DNA of 64,000 bases from JAHEEL01 sp942491345. Its GTDB lineage: Bacteria; Actinomycetota; Acidimicrobiia; Spongiisociales; UBA5794. The DNA lies in assembly GCA_942491345.1 (NCBI GenBank), contig CALOAN010000010.1:62001-126000 (forward strand), in the 5' to 3' direction. This document shows, piece by piece, positions 8,069 to 19,606 of the stretch. The notes under the pieces were generated by a model that worked only from the letters and a program-made list of their open reading frames with translations, made no database searches and was not told the origin of the DNA. The position numbers and the translations under genes are program-made. Numbering within the stretch: the first letter of the stretch is position 1; the number at the start of each line of letters is the position of its first letter.

Positions 8069-8143
8069 TGGTGCCCCAGGCAGGAATCGAACCTGCGCTC
8101 CCGGCTCCGGAGGCCGGCGCTCTATCCCCTGAGCTACTGGGGC
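8069..8143 (-). tRNA. tRNA-Arg (anticodon CCG)
   Basis: The cloverleaf reads on the minus strand: acceptor GCCCCAG/CTGGGGC (7 bp), D-arm GCTC/GAGC, anticodon arm CCGGC-CTCCGGA-GCCGG with anticodon CCG, T-arm GCAGG-TTCGATT-CCTGC, discriminator A and an encoded CCA. It decodes the Arg codon CGG. It lies beside and divergent from the arginyl-tRNA synthetase gene. Confidence 0.92.
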
Positions 8144-8197
8144 GCTTGAAACGATTGTAACCTCCGGGTCCTTACAACCCTCTAGGTGGATTCCCCC

Positions 8198-9964
8198 ATG
8201 TCCCTTCTCTCAGACCTCTCCGAAGTTTTCGGTGACGCGTTCGCCGCCGCCGGGGTGGACCGGTCGGCCGGCCTGGTCGTTCCATCGCAGCGTCCCGAGC
8301 TTGCGCAGTACCAATGCAACGGTGCCCTCGCTGCAGCGAAGAAGATCGGCCGGAATCCGCGCGAGTTGGCACAATCGGTGATCGACAACCTGAGCGATCG
8401 ATCGGCATTTGCATCGCTCGACATCGCCGGCCCCGGATTCATCAACATTGTTGTGACCGACCAGTACCTCGCACGGCACGCGCAGATGATGCAGGACGAC
8501 GATCGGAGCGGCATCGCCATCCCGGAACCTCGACGGAAGGTGATCGTCGACTACGGCGGTCCGAATATGTCGAAGTCGATGCACGTTGGGCATCTCCGCG
8601 CATCCATCATCGGTGAGAGCCTCAAGCGACTCTTCCGCGTTGCAGGTCACGAGGTTGTCGGTGACATCCACATGGGCGACTGGGGGATGCCGATCGGCCA
8701 GCTGATCATCGAACTGGAGCGAAGGCAACCCGACCTTCCCTACTTCGACGCCGACTTCACCGGCCCGTACCCCGACGAGTCGCCGGTGACGCTCGACGAT
8801 CTGTCCGAGATGTATCCGGTCGTCGTCCAGCGATGCAAGGACGATCCCGACGAGGCCGAGCGAGCCCGTCAGGCTACGTTCGACCTCCAGAACGGACGGC
8901 CCGGGTATCTGGCGCTGTGGCGGCACTATCACGACGTGTCCGTTGCCGAACAGAAGAAGGACTTCGAAGATCTCGGCATCGACTTCGATCTGTGGCGCGG
9001 CGAGAGCACGGTGCACGATCGCCTCGCTCCGCTTGTCGATCGGCTGATGAACGCAGACGACCTCGCTCGCGAGTCGGACGGAGCGCTGATCGTCCATGTC
9101 GAACAGCCGGAGGACAAGAAGGAGATGCCGCCGCTCCTCCTGACACGTTCCGACGGCTCATACCTCTATTCCACGACCGACCTCGCCACAGTTGATCAGC
9201 GGGTGGAGGAGGGCTACGACCTGATGCTCTATGTCGTTGATGCCCGTCAAGGCCTGCACTTCGAACAGGTCTTCCGGGTTGCACGCATGTCGGGTATCGC
9301 TCCCGACGAGGTCGGACTTGAACACATCGCCTTCGGAACGGTGAACGGACCGGATGGGAAGCCGTTCAAGACGAGGGAAGGCGGGATTCTGCGTCTCACC
9401 GACCTCATGAACATCGTGACCGACGCGGCTCGGAAACGACTGGATGAGGCGGCCATCGCCCAGGACTATCCAGCGGACGAGAGGGAGCGGATCGCCACAC
9501 AAGTCGGACTGGGGGCTTTGAAGTTCGGAGACCTCTCGAATCATCGAACCTCGAACTACAGCTTCGATCTTGACCGCTTCACGTCGTTCGAGGGCAAGAC
9601 GGGTCCGTATCTCCAGTATGGGGCGGTGCGCACCACGTCGATCCTTCGGCGAGCGGCGGAGCTCGGCCTCGAGCCGGGTCCGATCATCCCGCCGACGGTG
9701 AAGCAGGAGCGGGACCTGATCCTGCGGCTGCTGCTTCTGCCTGAGGTGATCGAGCGAGCCGTCGAGGTTCGCGCTCCGAACGTGCTGACCGAGTATGCGT
9801 TCGAGCTGGCAACCGACTTCAACCGGTTCTACGAGGCGTGTCACATCCTCCGCGAGGATGATGTCAGTCGTCAGGCCTCTTGGCTATCGCTGGTTGATCT
9901 CACCCGCCGCACTCTTGCCCTCCTGCTCGACACACTCGGCATCGAGATCCCGGATCGAATGTGA
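8198..9964 (+). CDS. argS: Arginyl-tRNA synthetase
   Basis: A 588-residue cytoplasmic class I synthetase that charges tRNA-Arg. The N-terminal ArgRS-specific domain (about 1-95) is followed by the catalytic core with the HIGH-type motif HVGH at 129-132 (GGPNMSKSMHVGHL), the family stretch FKTREGGILRLTDL, and a C-terminal DALR helical anticodon-binding domain. Length is normal for the family. The ATG at 8198 is preferred over GTG 8186 because AGGTGGA lies seven bases upstream of it. This is the first gene of the conserved actinobacterial block argS-lysA-hom-thrC-rho. The tRNA-Arg(CCG) gene lies immediately upstream on the other strand. Confidence 0.95.
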   Translation: MSLLSDLSEVFGDAFAAAGVDRSAGLVVPSQRPELAQYQCNGALAAAKKIGRNPRELAQSVIDNLSDRSAFASLDIAGPGFINIVVTDQYLARHAQMMQDDDRSGIAIPEPRRKVIVDYGGPNMSKSMHVGHLRASIIGESLKRLFRVAGHEVVGDIHMGDWGMPIGQLIIELERRQPDLPYFDADFTGPYPDESPVTLDDLSEMYPVVVQRCKDDPDEAERARQATFDLQNGRPGYLALWRHYHDVSVAEQKKDFEDLGIDFDLWRGESTVHDRLAPLVDRLMNADDLARESDGALIVHVEQPEDKKEMPPLLLTRSDGSYLYSTTDLATVDQRVEEGYDLMLYVVDARQGLHFEQVFRVARMSGIAPDEVGLEHIAFGTVNGPDGKPFKTREGGILRLTDLMNIVTDAARKRLDEAAIAQDYPADERERIATQVGLGALKFGDLSNHRTSNYSFDLDRFTSFEGKTGPYLQYGAVRTTSILRRAAELGLEPGPIIPPTVKQERDLILRLLLLPEVIERAVEVRAPNVLTEYAFELATDFNRFYEACHILREDDVSRQASWLSLVDLTRRTLALLLDTLGIEIPDRM

Positions 9965-9993
9965 TGGGCCGTCCGCGAGCCGTCAGCATCGTT

Positions 9994-10110
9994 CGTCCGC
10001 TCACGGAGATGGGGGACACGGAGGAGCGTCAGCGAGACACAGGGGGCAGAGCGGACGACCTAATGTCGCCCGAGTCTCGAGCCCCCTCTTGAGTCTCGGG
10101 TCGGCCGTAT
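9994..10110. repeat. Inverted repeat and GTCTC-rich stretch after argS
   Basis: CGTCCGCTC (9994-10002) and GAGCGGACG (10049-10057) are exactly complementary and enclose a 46-nt loop. They are followed by GAGTCTC words at 10073-10108 of the same family as the other GAGAC arrays. Possible 3' end or terminator structure for argS; no U-tract. Confidence 0.4.
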
Positions 10111-10162
10111 CTGCATCTCCCAGGTCTCTGGTGATGCTCGGGCGTTTGTGCGTTCTCAGCCC

Positions 10163-11428
10163 ATGACCCCTCTCCCGCGGTCTCTCCTTCCTGACAACTC
10201 TGAGATCTTTGATGGGCGGCTGTTCATCGGGGGGGTGGATGTTCTCGAGCTGGCTGCCCGGTACGAGACGCCGCTGTTCGTCTATGACGAGGAGCAGATC
10301 CGGTCCCGGTGTCGCGAGGCGGTGGCTGCGTTCGGCGAAGGTGTTGCGTATGCGACGAAAGCGTTCATGACCACGGCGATGGCCAGGCTCGCGTACGAGG
10401 AGGGGATGAAGCTCGATGTTGCGACCGGTGGCGAGCTGTTCGTGGCTCTCCATGCCGGGGTCCCCGCCGACCGGCTGGTTCTCCACGGCAACAACAAGTC
10501 CGTCGCCGAACTCGCGATGGCTCTCGACGCCGGCGTGGGCCAGATCGTGATCGACTCGTTTGTCGAAATCGACAGGATTGAGGAGCTTGTTGATGCCGGC
10601 GCCTCCGTACCGAGGGTTCTCGCCAGGCTCACGCCCGGGATCGAGGCGCATACCCATGAATACCTTCAGACCGGGGTCGCCGACTCGAAGTTCGGATTTG
10701 GCCTCGCCTCCGGTGATGCGTCGGCCGCGGTGGCACGGATCGAAGCGTCACCCGCGATGGTCATGGAAGGCGTCCACGCACACATCGGCAGTCAGGTGTT
10801 CGATGCGGACTCGTATCGAAAGGCAGTGGCCGCGCTCGCCGATTTCGTCGTACCGCTCGATCTCCCGGTGTTCTCGATCGGTGGCGGCCTCGGCGTTGCC
10901 TATGTGACCGGTGAGGCGGCTCCTTCGATCACGGAGTGGGCGGACATCGTGATCCGGGCTTGTCGTGAAGCAGGAATCGAATCCCGTGTAACGGCAGAGC
11001 CGGGTCGTTCGATCGTCGCGGATGCCGCAGTCACCCTCTACACCGTCGGCACGATCAAGCACATCCCCGGAATCCGAACCTATGTCGCGGTTGACGGCGG
11101 GATGAGCGACAACCCGCGGCCGAGTCTGTACGGAAGCGGATACGAGGCATTCCTGCCGAGAGCCGCCGATGCGGACCGGCCCATGAAGGTTCGCATTGTT
11201 GGAAAACACTGCGAATCAGGCGATGTCATTGTGGCTGAGGCCGAAGTACCCGGCGACCTCGAAGTGGGGGACGTGCTAGCGACGCCGGTCACCGGCGCGT
11301 ACGGGCATTCGATGGGCAGCAACTACAACATGATTCGTCGCCCGCCTGTGGTCTTCGTCCGCGACGGCGCGGCGCGTGAGGTGGTTCGGCGGGAAGCGTA
11401 CGAGGATCTCGTTCGACGAGACGTCTGA
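10163..11428 (+). CDS. lysA: Diaminopimelate decarboxylase
   Basis: A 421-residue PLP enzyme (fold type III) converting meso-diaminopimelate to L-lysine, the last step of lysine synthesis. The PLP lysine is Lys66 in VAYATKAFMT, the phosphate-binding glycines are in IGGGLGVAY, and the second active-site Cys is in KHCESGDV. The ATG at 10163 was chosen by family length; GTG 10148 is an in-frame alternative and neither has a strong ribosome-binding site. It sits between argS and hom as in Mycobacterium. Confidence 0.93.
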   Translation: MTPLPRSLLPDNSEIFDGRLFIGGVDVLELAARYETPLFVYDEEQIRSRCREAVAAFGEGVAYATKAFMTTAMARLAYEEGMKLDVATGGELFVALHAGVPADRLVLHGNNKSVAELAMALDAGVGQIVIDSFVEIDRIEELVDAGASVPRVLARLTPGIEAHTHEYLQTGVADSKFGFGLASGDASAAVARIEASPAMVMEGVHAHIGSQVFDADSYRKAVAALADFVVPLDLPVFSIGGGLGVAYVTGEAAPSITEWADIVIRACREAGIESRVTAEPGRSIVADAAVTLYTVGTIKHIPGIRTYVAVDGGMSDNPRPSLYGSGYEAFLPRAADADRPMKVRIVGKHCESGDVIVAEAEVPGDLEVGDVLATPVTGAYGHSMGSNYNMIRRPPVVFVRDGAAREVVRREAYEDLVRRDV

Positions 11429-11455
11429 ACGCTCCTGTCGGTCTATCGTTCCCCT

Positions 11456-12745
11456 ATGAACTCGACCATTGGAATCGGCGTCCTCGGCGCAGGAACGGTT
11501 GGAGGAACGCTCATTGCGCGCCTCGTCGACGAACATGCCGCGATAGCCGCAAAGACCGGGCTCGACCTTCGCGTGAGGCGAGTAGCGGTCCGGGATCTCG
11601 ACAAGGCAAGAACCTTCACGGTCCCCGAAGGTGTCCTCACCGATGACCTGATGAGCGTCATCGACGATCCGGAAATCGAACTTGTCGTGGAGTTGATGGG
11701 AGGCCGGGATCTCGCCGGCGATCTCGTACTCGCTGCCCTCGAGGCCGGCAAGCCCGTCGTCACGGCCAACAAGGAACTGGTTGCATCCCGTGGCCCGGAG
11801 CTGATCGCTGCCGCTGAGCGCTCCGGTGTGCCCTTCCTTTTCGAGGCGGCAGTCGGGGGTGGGATCCCGATCATCCGGCCGCTCTCGGAGTCGCTTGCCG
11901 GGGAACCGGTGGAGCGAGTTCTCGGCATCGTGAACGGCACCACCAACTTCATTTTGACCAGAATGGCTGAAGACAATGCCGACTACGGCGAGTCGCTGGC
12001 TGAAGCGCAGGAGCTGGGATACGCCGAACCCGATCCCACTGCTGATGTTTCAGGCGCTGATGCCGCAGCGAAGGCTGCGATCTTGGCTTCCCTGGCATTC
12101 GGCACGTGGGTCGGTCTCGACGACGTGTATCACGAGGGAATCGACGCTCTCTCTCCGGTCGATATGGCGTTTGCCGCAGACTTCGGATACGCCGTGAAGC
12201 TCATCGGTATTGCCGAACGGATCGGGGACGGAATCTCCGCCAGGGTGCACCCGGTGATGATCCCGCTCGATCATCCGCTCGCATCGATCCGTGGTGCGAC
12301 CAACGCGATCTTCATCGAGGGCCCCTCCGTCGGCGAACTGCTCTTCTCCGGACCGGGCGCCGGCGGGGCTCCGACCGCCACGGCGGTTCTCGGCGACATC
12401 ATCGACGCTGCCCGCGAGACGCTCGCCGGTGCACAGGTTGCGCCACGAATCCGGTTCTCGCCCGGCGACCTCATCCCCTTCGGCGATGTCCCGACCAAGT
12501 GGTACATGCGGCTCGAAGTCGACGACCGTCCGGGTGTGCTGGCTCAGATCGCCGGAGCCTTCGGAAACGCCGGGGTATCGATCAAGTCGGTGTGGCAGGA
12601 GGGGGAGGGGAGCGAGGCACTGTTGCTGATTGTCACGCACAGTGCGCTCGAATCTGCTCAGCGCGAGGCGGTTCGGCACCTCCGCGACGTCGAAGCCCTA
12701 CGCAACGTGGCCTCGGTGATCCGTGTGGAAAGCGCGGAAACGTGA
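11456..12745 (+). CDS. hom: Homoserine dehydrogenase
   Basis: A 429-residue enzyme reducing aspartate semialdehyde to homoserine with NAD(P)H, the branch point to threonine and methionine. An N-terminal Rossmann motif GVLGAGTVGGTL, the conserved VTANKEL and IVNGTTNFIL segments, and a C-terminal ACT domain from about residue 345 (LEVDDRPGVLAQIAGAF) mark the long, feedback-regulated form. The ACT domain normally senses threonine. The stop overlaps the thrC start by four bases (GTGA), so the two are translationally coupled. Confidence 0.94.
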   Translation: MNSTIGIGVLGAGTVGGTLIARLVDEHAAIAAKTGLDLRVRRVAVRDLDKARTFTVPEGVLTDDLMSVIDDPEIELVVELMGGRDLAGDLVLAALEAGKPVVTANKELVASRGPELIAAAERSGVPFLFEAAVGGGIPIIRPLSESLAGEPVERVLGIVNGTTNFILTRMAEDNADYGESLAEAQELGYAEPDPTADVSGADAAAKAAILASLAFGTWVGLDDVYHEGIDALSPVDMAFAADFGYAVKLIGIAERIGDGISARVHPVMIPLDHPLASIRGATNAIFIEGPSVGELLFSGPGAGGAPTATAVLGDIIDAARETLAGAQVAPRIRFSPGDLIPFGDVPTKWYMRLEVDDRPGVLAQIAGAFGNAGVSIKSVWQEGEGSEALLLIVTHSALESAQREAVRHLRDVEALRNVASVIRVESAET

Positions 12746-13764
12746 GTCGCCAGGGTGTCATCGAGGCGTACCGCGATCGGCTACCCGTCGGGCCGGACAC
12801 GCCCATTGTGACGCTACTCGAAGGTGATACGCCGCTGATCCCGGCGCCGGCACTCTCCGAAGCTGTTCAGCGGAAGGTGTTCCTCAAGTTCGAGGGTCTG
12901 AACCCGACCGGCTCGTTCAAAGATCGGGGGATGACCCTTGCGGTGTCGAAGGCCGTGGAAGACGGAGCCCGCGCTGTTGCGTGCGCGTCGACCGGGAACA
13001 CATCGGCGTCGGCAGCGGCATACGCCCAGCGAGCGGGCATCACCTCCATCGTGGTGATCCCTTCCGGCAAGATCGCCCGCGGGAAGTTGGCTCAGGCCAT
13101 CGTGCACGGAGCAACGATTGTCCCCATCGACGGGAACTTCGATGATGCACTCGCGATCATCCTGGAACTGACGGCGAGCCATGATGTTGCCCTCGTGAAT
13201 TCCATCAATCCGTATCGCATCGCCGGGCAGAAGACCGCCGCATGGGAGATCGTGGACACTCTCGGCTCGGCGCCGGCGGTGCATGCACTCCCGGTCGGGA
13301 ACGCGGGAAACATCACCGCCTACTGGCAGGGATACACGGATGTCGATGAGGAACCTTTGATGTGGGGATTCCAGGCTGCGGGCGCCGCGCCCATCGTCTA
13401 CGGCGAGATCGTGGACAACCCCGAGACCATCGCGACGGCGATCCGGATCGGCAACCCAGCGTCGTGGGATGGGGCCGTCGCTGCCCGTGACGAATCCGGC
13501 GGTCGGATCGAAGCCGTCACCGATGACGAGATCCTTGCCGCCTACCGATTCCTCGCTTCCCGAGAAGGTGTGTTCTGTGAACCCGCCTCCGCTGCCGGTG
13601 TTGCCGGGATTCTGAAGTATCGCGACGAACTGCCGGACGGGACCATCGTGTGCACACTCACCGGCCACGGCTTGAAGGACCCCGAGACCGCCGTGATCGG
13701 CGCAGACCTCCCAGGCCCCGCAGCCCCAAGACTCGACGCGGTCCTCGAGATCTTGGGCTGGTAG
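12742..13764 (+). CDS. thrC: Threonine synthase
   Basis: A 340-residue PLP enzyme converting O-phosphohomoserine to threonine. The PLP lysine is Lys60 in NPTGSFKDRGM, followed by the ASTGNTSASAAAYA loop and the phosphate-binding PVGNAGN. The GTG start overlaps the hom stop. In most Actinobacteria thrB (homoserine kinase) follows; here the next gene is rho after a 280-bp gap, so the kinase must be elsewhere or replaced. Confidence 0.94.
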   Translation: MSRQGVIEAYRDRLPVGPDTPIVTLLEGDTPLIPAPALSEAVQRKVFLKFEGLNPTGSFKDRGMTLAVSKAVEDGARAVACASTGNTSASAAAYAQRAGITSIVVIPSGKIARGKLAQAIVHGATIVPIDGNFDDALAIILELTASHDVALVNSINPYRIAGQKTAAWEIVDTLGSAPAVHALPVGNAGNITAYWQGYTDVDEEPLMWGFQAAGAAPIVYGEIVDNPETIATAIRIGNPASWDGAVAARDESGGRIEAVTDDEILAAYRFLASREGVFCEPASAAGVAGILKYRDELPDGTIVCTLTGHGLKDPETAVIGADLPGPAAPRLDAVLEILGW

Positions 13765-13770
13765 CCGAGG

Positions 13771-13868
13771 ACAGACCCGAGATCCGAGAGCACAAGACCC
13801 GAGACCCGACCCTTCCCCGAGTCTCGTGTCTCTCGTCTCAAGTCTCGTGTCTCTCGTCTCGCTCTCGG
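13771..13868. repeat. GAGAC/GTCTC array after thrC
   Basis: A left arm of GACCCGAGA and CGAGAGCACAAG words (13773-13809) faces a right arm of GTCTCGTGTCTCTCGTCTC repeated twice (13821-13860), ending CTCTCGG. The arms are imperfectly complementary and could fold into a long hairpin at the 3' end of the thr genes, just before the rho promoter. Confidence 0.5.
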
Positions 13869-13876
13869 ATATCCGC

Positions 13877-13904
13877 TTGAACTAAGCGCGAATAGCGTTA
13901 CAAT
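13877..13904 (+). promoter_or_regulatory. Predicted rho promoter
   Basis: TTGAAC at 13877-13882 and TACAAT at 13899-13904, 16 bp apart, form a good sigma70-type promoter. The leader to the rho start is about 135 nt and no open frame fills it. Long leaders are usual for rho, which commonly terminates its own transcript; autoregulation here is inferred. Confidence 0.6.
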
Positions 13905-14046
13905 CTCCTCATCCACTCCTCCTCGGCCGCGTATCGCGTGCCGTACGGGGGAGCATTCCAGGAAGATCCGGACCACGTTGTGTCGTCCGAGGTCCCCAAT
14001 CTCCGGGTCGTTTGACCCTTCGTCCTGAAAAGGGGCAACAACACAC

Positions 14047-15480
<1,434 letters not shown>

Positions 15481-15526
15481 GCGGACCGCTACAGTTCCGA
15501 ACGAAGCAGGATCAGGAGACGAAACC

Positions 15527-15784
15527 GTGAAGACCGGTATCCACCCAGAATATGTCGAGAGCACCGTCACGTGCTCGTGTGGCAACACGTTTGTCACTCG
15601 ATCGACCGAAGCCGAGCTCCACATTGAGCTCTGTGACCAGTGCCATCCCTTCTATACCGGGAAGCAGCGCATGGTCGACTCCGGTGGTCGTGTTGAGCGC
15701 TTCCGCAAGCGTTATGCGAAGGCCGGAATCGATACCGGCATCACCGCCGCCGAGAAGGGCGATTCCTCCGACGAGGAGTCCTGA
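15527..15784 (+). CDS. rpmE: Ribosomal protein bL31 (zinc form)
   Basis: An 85-residue large-subunit protein. It begins MKTGIHPEY and keeps CSC and CDQC, the four cysteines of the zinc-binding C+ form, plus the family motif HPFYTGKQ. The GTG start at 15527 follows AGGAGA by seven bases. The acidic tail after residue 70 is slightly longer than usual. The stop abuts the next gene's TTG start. Confidence 0.94.
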   Translation: MKTGIHPEYVESTVTCSCGNTFVTRSTEAELHIELCDQCHPFYTGKQRMVDSGGRVERFRKRYAKAGIDTGITAAEKGDSSDEES

Positions 15785-16730
15785 TTGAGCCGCCCTCCGG
15801 GCGCAAGTGTCGGCGGGCAAGCCGTCATCGAGGGTGTGATGATGCGCGCCCCCGAGGCGTGGGCCGTCGCGGTTCGCCGACCTGATGGGGTCATCGAGGC
15901 AAAAAGCAACGACCTGCCGGCGGCGACGAGTCGCTCGAAGATGGCGAAGTGGCCGTTCGTTCGGGGAGTCTTCGTCCTCATCGAGTCGCTCTCGCTCGGA
16001 TTCAAAGCGCTGTCGTGGTCGGCTCAAAAAGCCGGAGACGAAGAAGAGCAGATAACACGTGCACAGGTGATCTGGACGATGTCGATCGCCATCGTTGTTG
16101 CGATCGGCCTGTTCATTGTCGTGCCCGTCCTATCGGCCGATTTTCTGAAGGGCTTCTTCGACGATTCGAGCTTCGCGTTCGTGGTCATCGACGGACTCAT
16201 CCGCATCCTGTTCATCGTGGGCTACATCTGGCTGATCGGCCGCAGCGATGAGATTCAGCGCGTATTCCAGTACCACGGCGCCGAACACAAGACGATCCAT
16301 GCCTATGAGAACGGCGATCCGCTCGATGTCGCATCGATCCAGAAGTACAGCCCGCGCCACCCCCGGTGCGGCACATCGTTCATCATCATCGTTGCGATGG
16401 TTTCGTTCTTCGTGTTCATGTTGCTCGCTCCGCTGCCGCTCATGTGGCAGATCATCTCAAGGATCGTCCTGATTCCGGTCATCGCCGGGCTCTCCTACGA
16501 GGTTCTGAAGGCTGCTGCGGGGCAGAAGTGGATGTCGTGGGCGTCGGCCCCCGGCATGTGGATCCAGGCCATCACGACCAAGGAACCTTCCGACGATCAG
16601 GTCGAGGTTGCCGTCACCTCTCTGCTCGCCGCTCTCAGTGACGATGCGGTCGATGAGGTCAAGCAACGGGGGCCCGTCGTCGCAGCAGCCCTCTCGGCCC
16701 AGTACGACGTTGACGCTGACGGCTCGACCG

Positions 16731-16738
<8 letters not shown>
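15785..16738 (+). CDS. YqhQ-like DUF1385 membrane protein
   Basis: A 317-residue membrane protein of the DUF1385 family. The family signature GGQAVIEGVMMR is at the N-terminus, with helices near 95-120, 130-155 and 195-245, and the conserved YHGAEHKTIHAYE and HPRCGTSF motifs between them. These His/Glu/Cys motifs suggest metal binding, but the reaction is unknown. It commonly lies between rpmE and prfA in deep Actinobacteria and Firmicutes, as here. The TTG directly after the rpmE stop is the best start because the signature begins only ten residues later. Confidence 0.85.
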
Positions 16739-17807
<1,069 letters not shown>

Positions 17808-17814
17808 GAGCCCG

Positions 17815-17888
17815 TGTTTTCGCCTCCACCCCGCGGTGGGGGAGGCGCGAGCATCCGGCCGGATGGCCGGAGCGGAGCGGAGGCGCTG
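17815..17888. repeat. Double-hairpin palindromic repeat, copy 2
   Basis: Seven bases after the prfA stop. Stem 1 pairs GCCTCCACC with GGTGGGGGAGGC; stem 2 pairs TCCGGCC with GGCCGGA; it ends in a GGAGCGGAGGCGC box. Confidence 0.6.
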
Positions 17889-17954
17889 TTCTTGCCGGCA
17901 TGCTGCCGGTTTCTTGGTTTGTCGTGTGGTTGGCTCCCCTGAGCATTCGCGGGG

Positions 17955-18018
17955 TTTTCGCCTCCACCACGGAGTGGGGGAGGCGCGGCCGAGCGGAAGC
18001 TCGGACGCGGAGGGGGCT
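17955..18018. repeat. Double-hairpin palindromic repeat, copy 3
   Basis: Stem 1 pairs GCCTCCACCAC with GTGGGGGAGGC around GGA; stem 2 pairs GCCGAGC with GCTCGGAC around GGAA; it closes with CGCGGAGGGGGC. It lies in the 279-bp prfA-prmC gap, which otherwise holds copy 2 and a GTCTCGTGTCTC array at 18046-18085. Confidence 0.65.
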
Positions 18019-18045
18019 GTCTGGGAGCCAGTATCACGAAGATGA

Positions 18046-18085
18046 GGCCTGTCTCGTGTCTCGTGTCTTGTGTCTAGCGTCTCGG
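18046..18085. repeat. GTCTC array before prmC
   Basis: Four GTCTCGTGTCT-type words directly upstream of the prmC ATG. Same word family as the arrays at 211 and 13771, here without an obvious opposite arm. Confidence 0.4.
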
Positions 18086-18086
18086 C

Positions 18087-18893
18087 ATGATCTCCACTGA
18101 CCTTCTCCGCACGGCCCCCGACCTTCCCGATCATGAGATCCGGCGGTTGCTGGTTGCGGCCACCGGGCGGCGCTGGACTGAACTGATCCTCGGGGCCGAG
18201 TTGGATGCCGCCGAGGTGGGCCGATTCAACGAGTTCGTTGAACGCCGCCGGAGCGACGAGCCGCTGCAGTACATCGAAGGGACCGCATCGTTCGGGCCGA
18301 TCGAAGTCGCGGTTGATCCTCGGGTACTCATCCCTCGCCCCGAGACGGAGCAACTGTTCGAGATCGCCTGTGAGGCTGTTGATGCTCCCAGGGTCATCGT
18401 CGATCTCTGCACCGGGAGCGGCAACCTTGCGATCGCCCTCAAGGCGACGTTTCCATCGGCGACGGTCTACGCCGTAGACCTGTCGGAAGACGCCGTCGAC
18501 GTGGCACGTGCAAACGTGCGGACGGCCGGTCTCGACGTGACCGTCCTCCAAGGGGACCTTTTCGAACCACTTCCAGCAGATCTCGCCGGTCGTGTGGACC
18601 TCGTGGTCTCCAACCCTCCCTACGTCGCAGAGCACGAGCTGAACGACCTCCCGGCAGACGTTCGCGACCACGAACCCATAGCGGCGCTCGTTGCGGGACC
18701 GGTGGGAGATGAGGTTCTGGCGAGGATCGCAGAAGCGGCATCGAAGTGGCTGGCTCCGGGCGGAGTTGTCGCTTGCGAGATCTCAGAATTCCACGGTCCG
18801 GTCGTTGCCGGCCACTTCTCGGCCCTCGGCGGTGAGATCCGAGTCGACCTCTCTGGCAAGGAACGCTTCGTCATCGGGGTCGCACCGCAGTAG
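18087..18893 (+). CDS. prmC: Release factor glutamine methyltransferase
   Basis: A 268-residue SAM-dependent enzyme that N5-methylates the Gln of the release-factor GGQ motif. An N-terminal helical domain (1-70) contains the PLQYIEG segment. The class I methyltransferase core has the SAM motif DLCTGSGNLAIAL (about 106-118) and the catalytic NPPY at 176-179. Its target prfA is just upstream. Confidence 0.93.
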   Translation: MISTDLLRTAPDLPDHEIRRLLVAATGRRWTELILGAELDAAEVGRFNEFVERRRSDEPLQYIEGTASFGPIEVAVDPRVLIPRPETEQLFEIACEAVDAPRVIVDLCTGSGNLAIALKATFPSATVYAVDLSEDAVDVARANVRTAGLDVTVLQGDLFEPLPADLAGRVDLVVSNPPYVAEHELNDLPADVRDHEPIAALVAGPVGDEVLARIAEAASKWLAPGGVVACEISEFHGPVVAGHFSALGGEIRVDLSGKERFVIGVAPQ

Positions 18894-18902
18894 GTTGTAG
18901 GG

Positions 18903-19472
18903 ATGGATACAGAGATGCTCTCCTCAGCGCTCGCGGCCGTGACGAATGGCGAACTTGTGGGTATCCCCACCGACACGCTGTACGGGATCGCCGCCGACCC
19001 GTTCAACCCCGATGCACTCGACCGGATCTTCATCGCGAAGGGACGGCCGGGGATCAAGCCTCTTGCGATTCTCGTGGCGGATCTGGAGCAGGCGCTCGAG
19101 CTCGGCGCTTTCGGTGACCGGGGCCTCGAACTCGCTGAGGAGCACTGGCCGGGTGCGCTCACCTTGGTCGTGCCCAAGCTGAAGTCGACACCCGAATGGA
19201 TCGGTGACCCTGATCGAAGGACGCTCGGGCTTCGTTGCCCGAACCATCCGGTGGCGCTCGAGTTCCTCCGTGCGAGTGGCCCGCTGGCGGTCACCAGCGC
19301 GAACATCTCGGGCAGACCGGCGGTCCTCACGGTCGAAGACGCGAGGAACCTTTTCGGCGACGACGTTGCCGTCTACCTCGATGGTGAGGCCGTCGGCGGC
19401 AGCGCCTCGACAATCATCGACCTCACGCAGCCGGCGGAGTGGGTTCTGAGAGACGGTCCCGTCACTCCATAG
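18903..19472 (+). CDS. L-threonylcarbamoyladenylate synthase (Sua5/YrdC)
   Basis: A 189-residue YrdC-domain enzyme that makes threonylcarbamoyl-AMP from threonine, bicarbonate and ATP for t6A37 of ANN-decoding tRNAs. Visible motifs are GIPTDTLYGIAADP, KGRPGIKPLAI and the SANISGRPA loop. It has the YrdC domain only, so it is the short TsaC-like form rather than a full Sua5. It starts nine bases after the prmC stop, an arrangement shared with Mycobacterium (hemK then the sua5 homologue). Confidence 0.9.
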   Translation: MDTEMLSSALAAVTNGELVGIPTDTLYGIAADPFNPDALDRIFIAKGRPGIKPLAILVADLEQALELGAFGDRGLELAEEHWPGALTLVVPKLKSTPEWIGDPDRRTLGLRCPNHPVALEFLRASGPLAVTSANISGRPAVLTVEDARNLFGDDVAVYLDGEAVGGSASTIIDLTQPAEWVLRDGPVTP

Positions 19473-19606
19473 TCCTTGCGTTTCATCGATTCAGCTTCGG
19501 GTACTTCCGCCTGCCGACCCGTCGTTCGCTGTTCGACGCGAATTCGCCGCCCTACTCCGACTATCCTCGCTCGTCGAGCCTTCTAGGGGGGGCACCCATC
19601 ACTGAC

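Noticed and set aside
7008..8069. Possible CRISPR array
   Set aside because: Units are repeated in full, including the 'spacers'; no direct repeat of 25-40 bp with unique spacers and no cas genes.
12106..12741. Upstream extension of thrC to 12106
   Set aside because: It overlaps hom in another frame and is Arg-rich; the family start is the GTG overlapping the hom stop.
19473..19606. Riboswitch upstream of glyA
   Set aside because: No glycine or SAM riboswitch core or clear conserved helices could be recognised.
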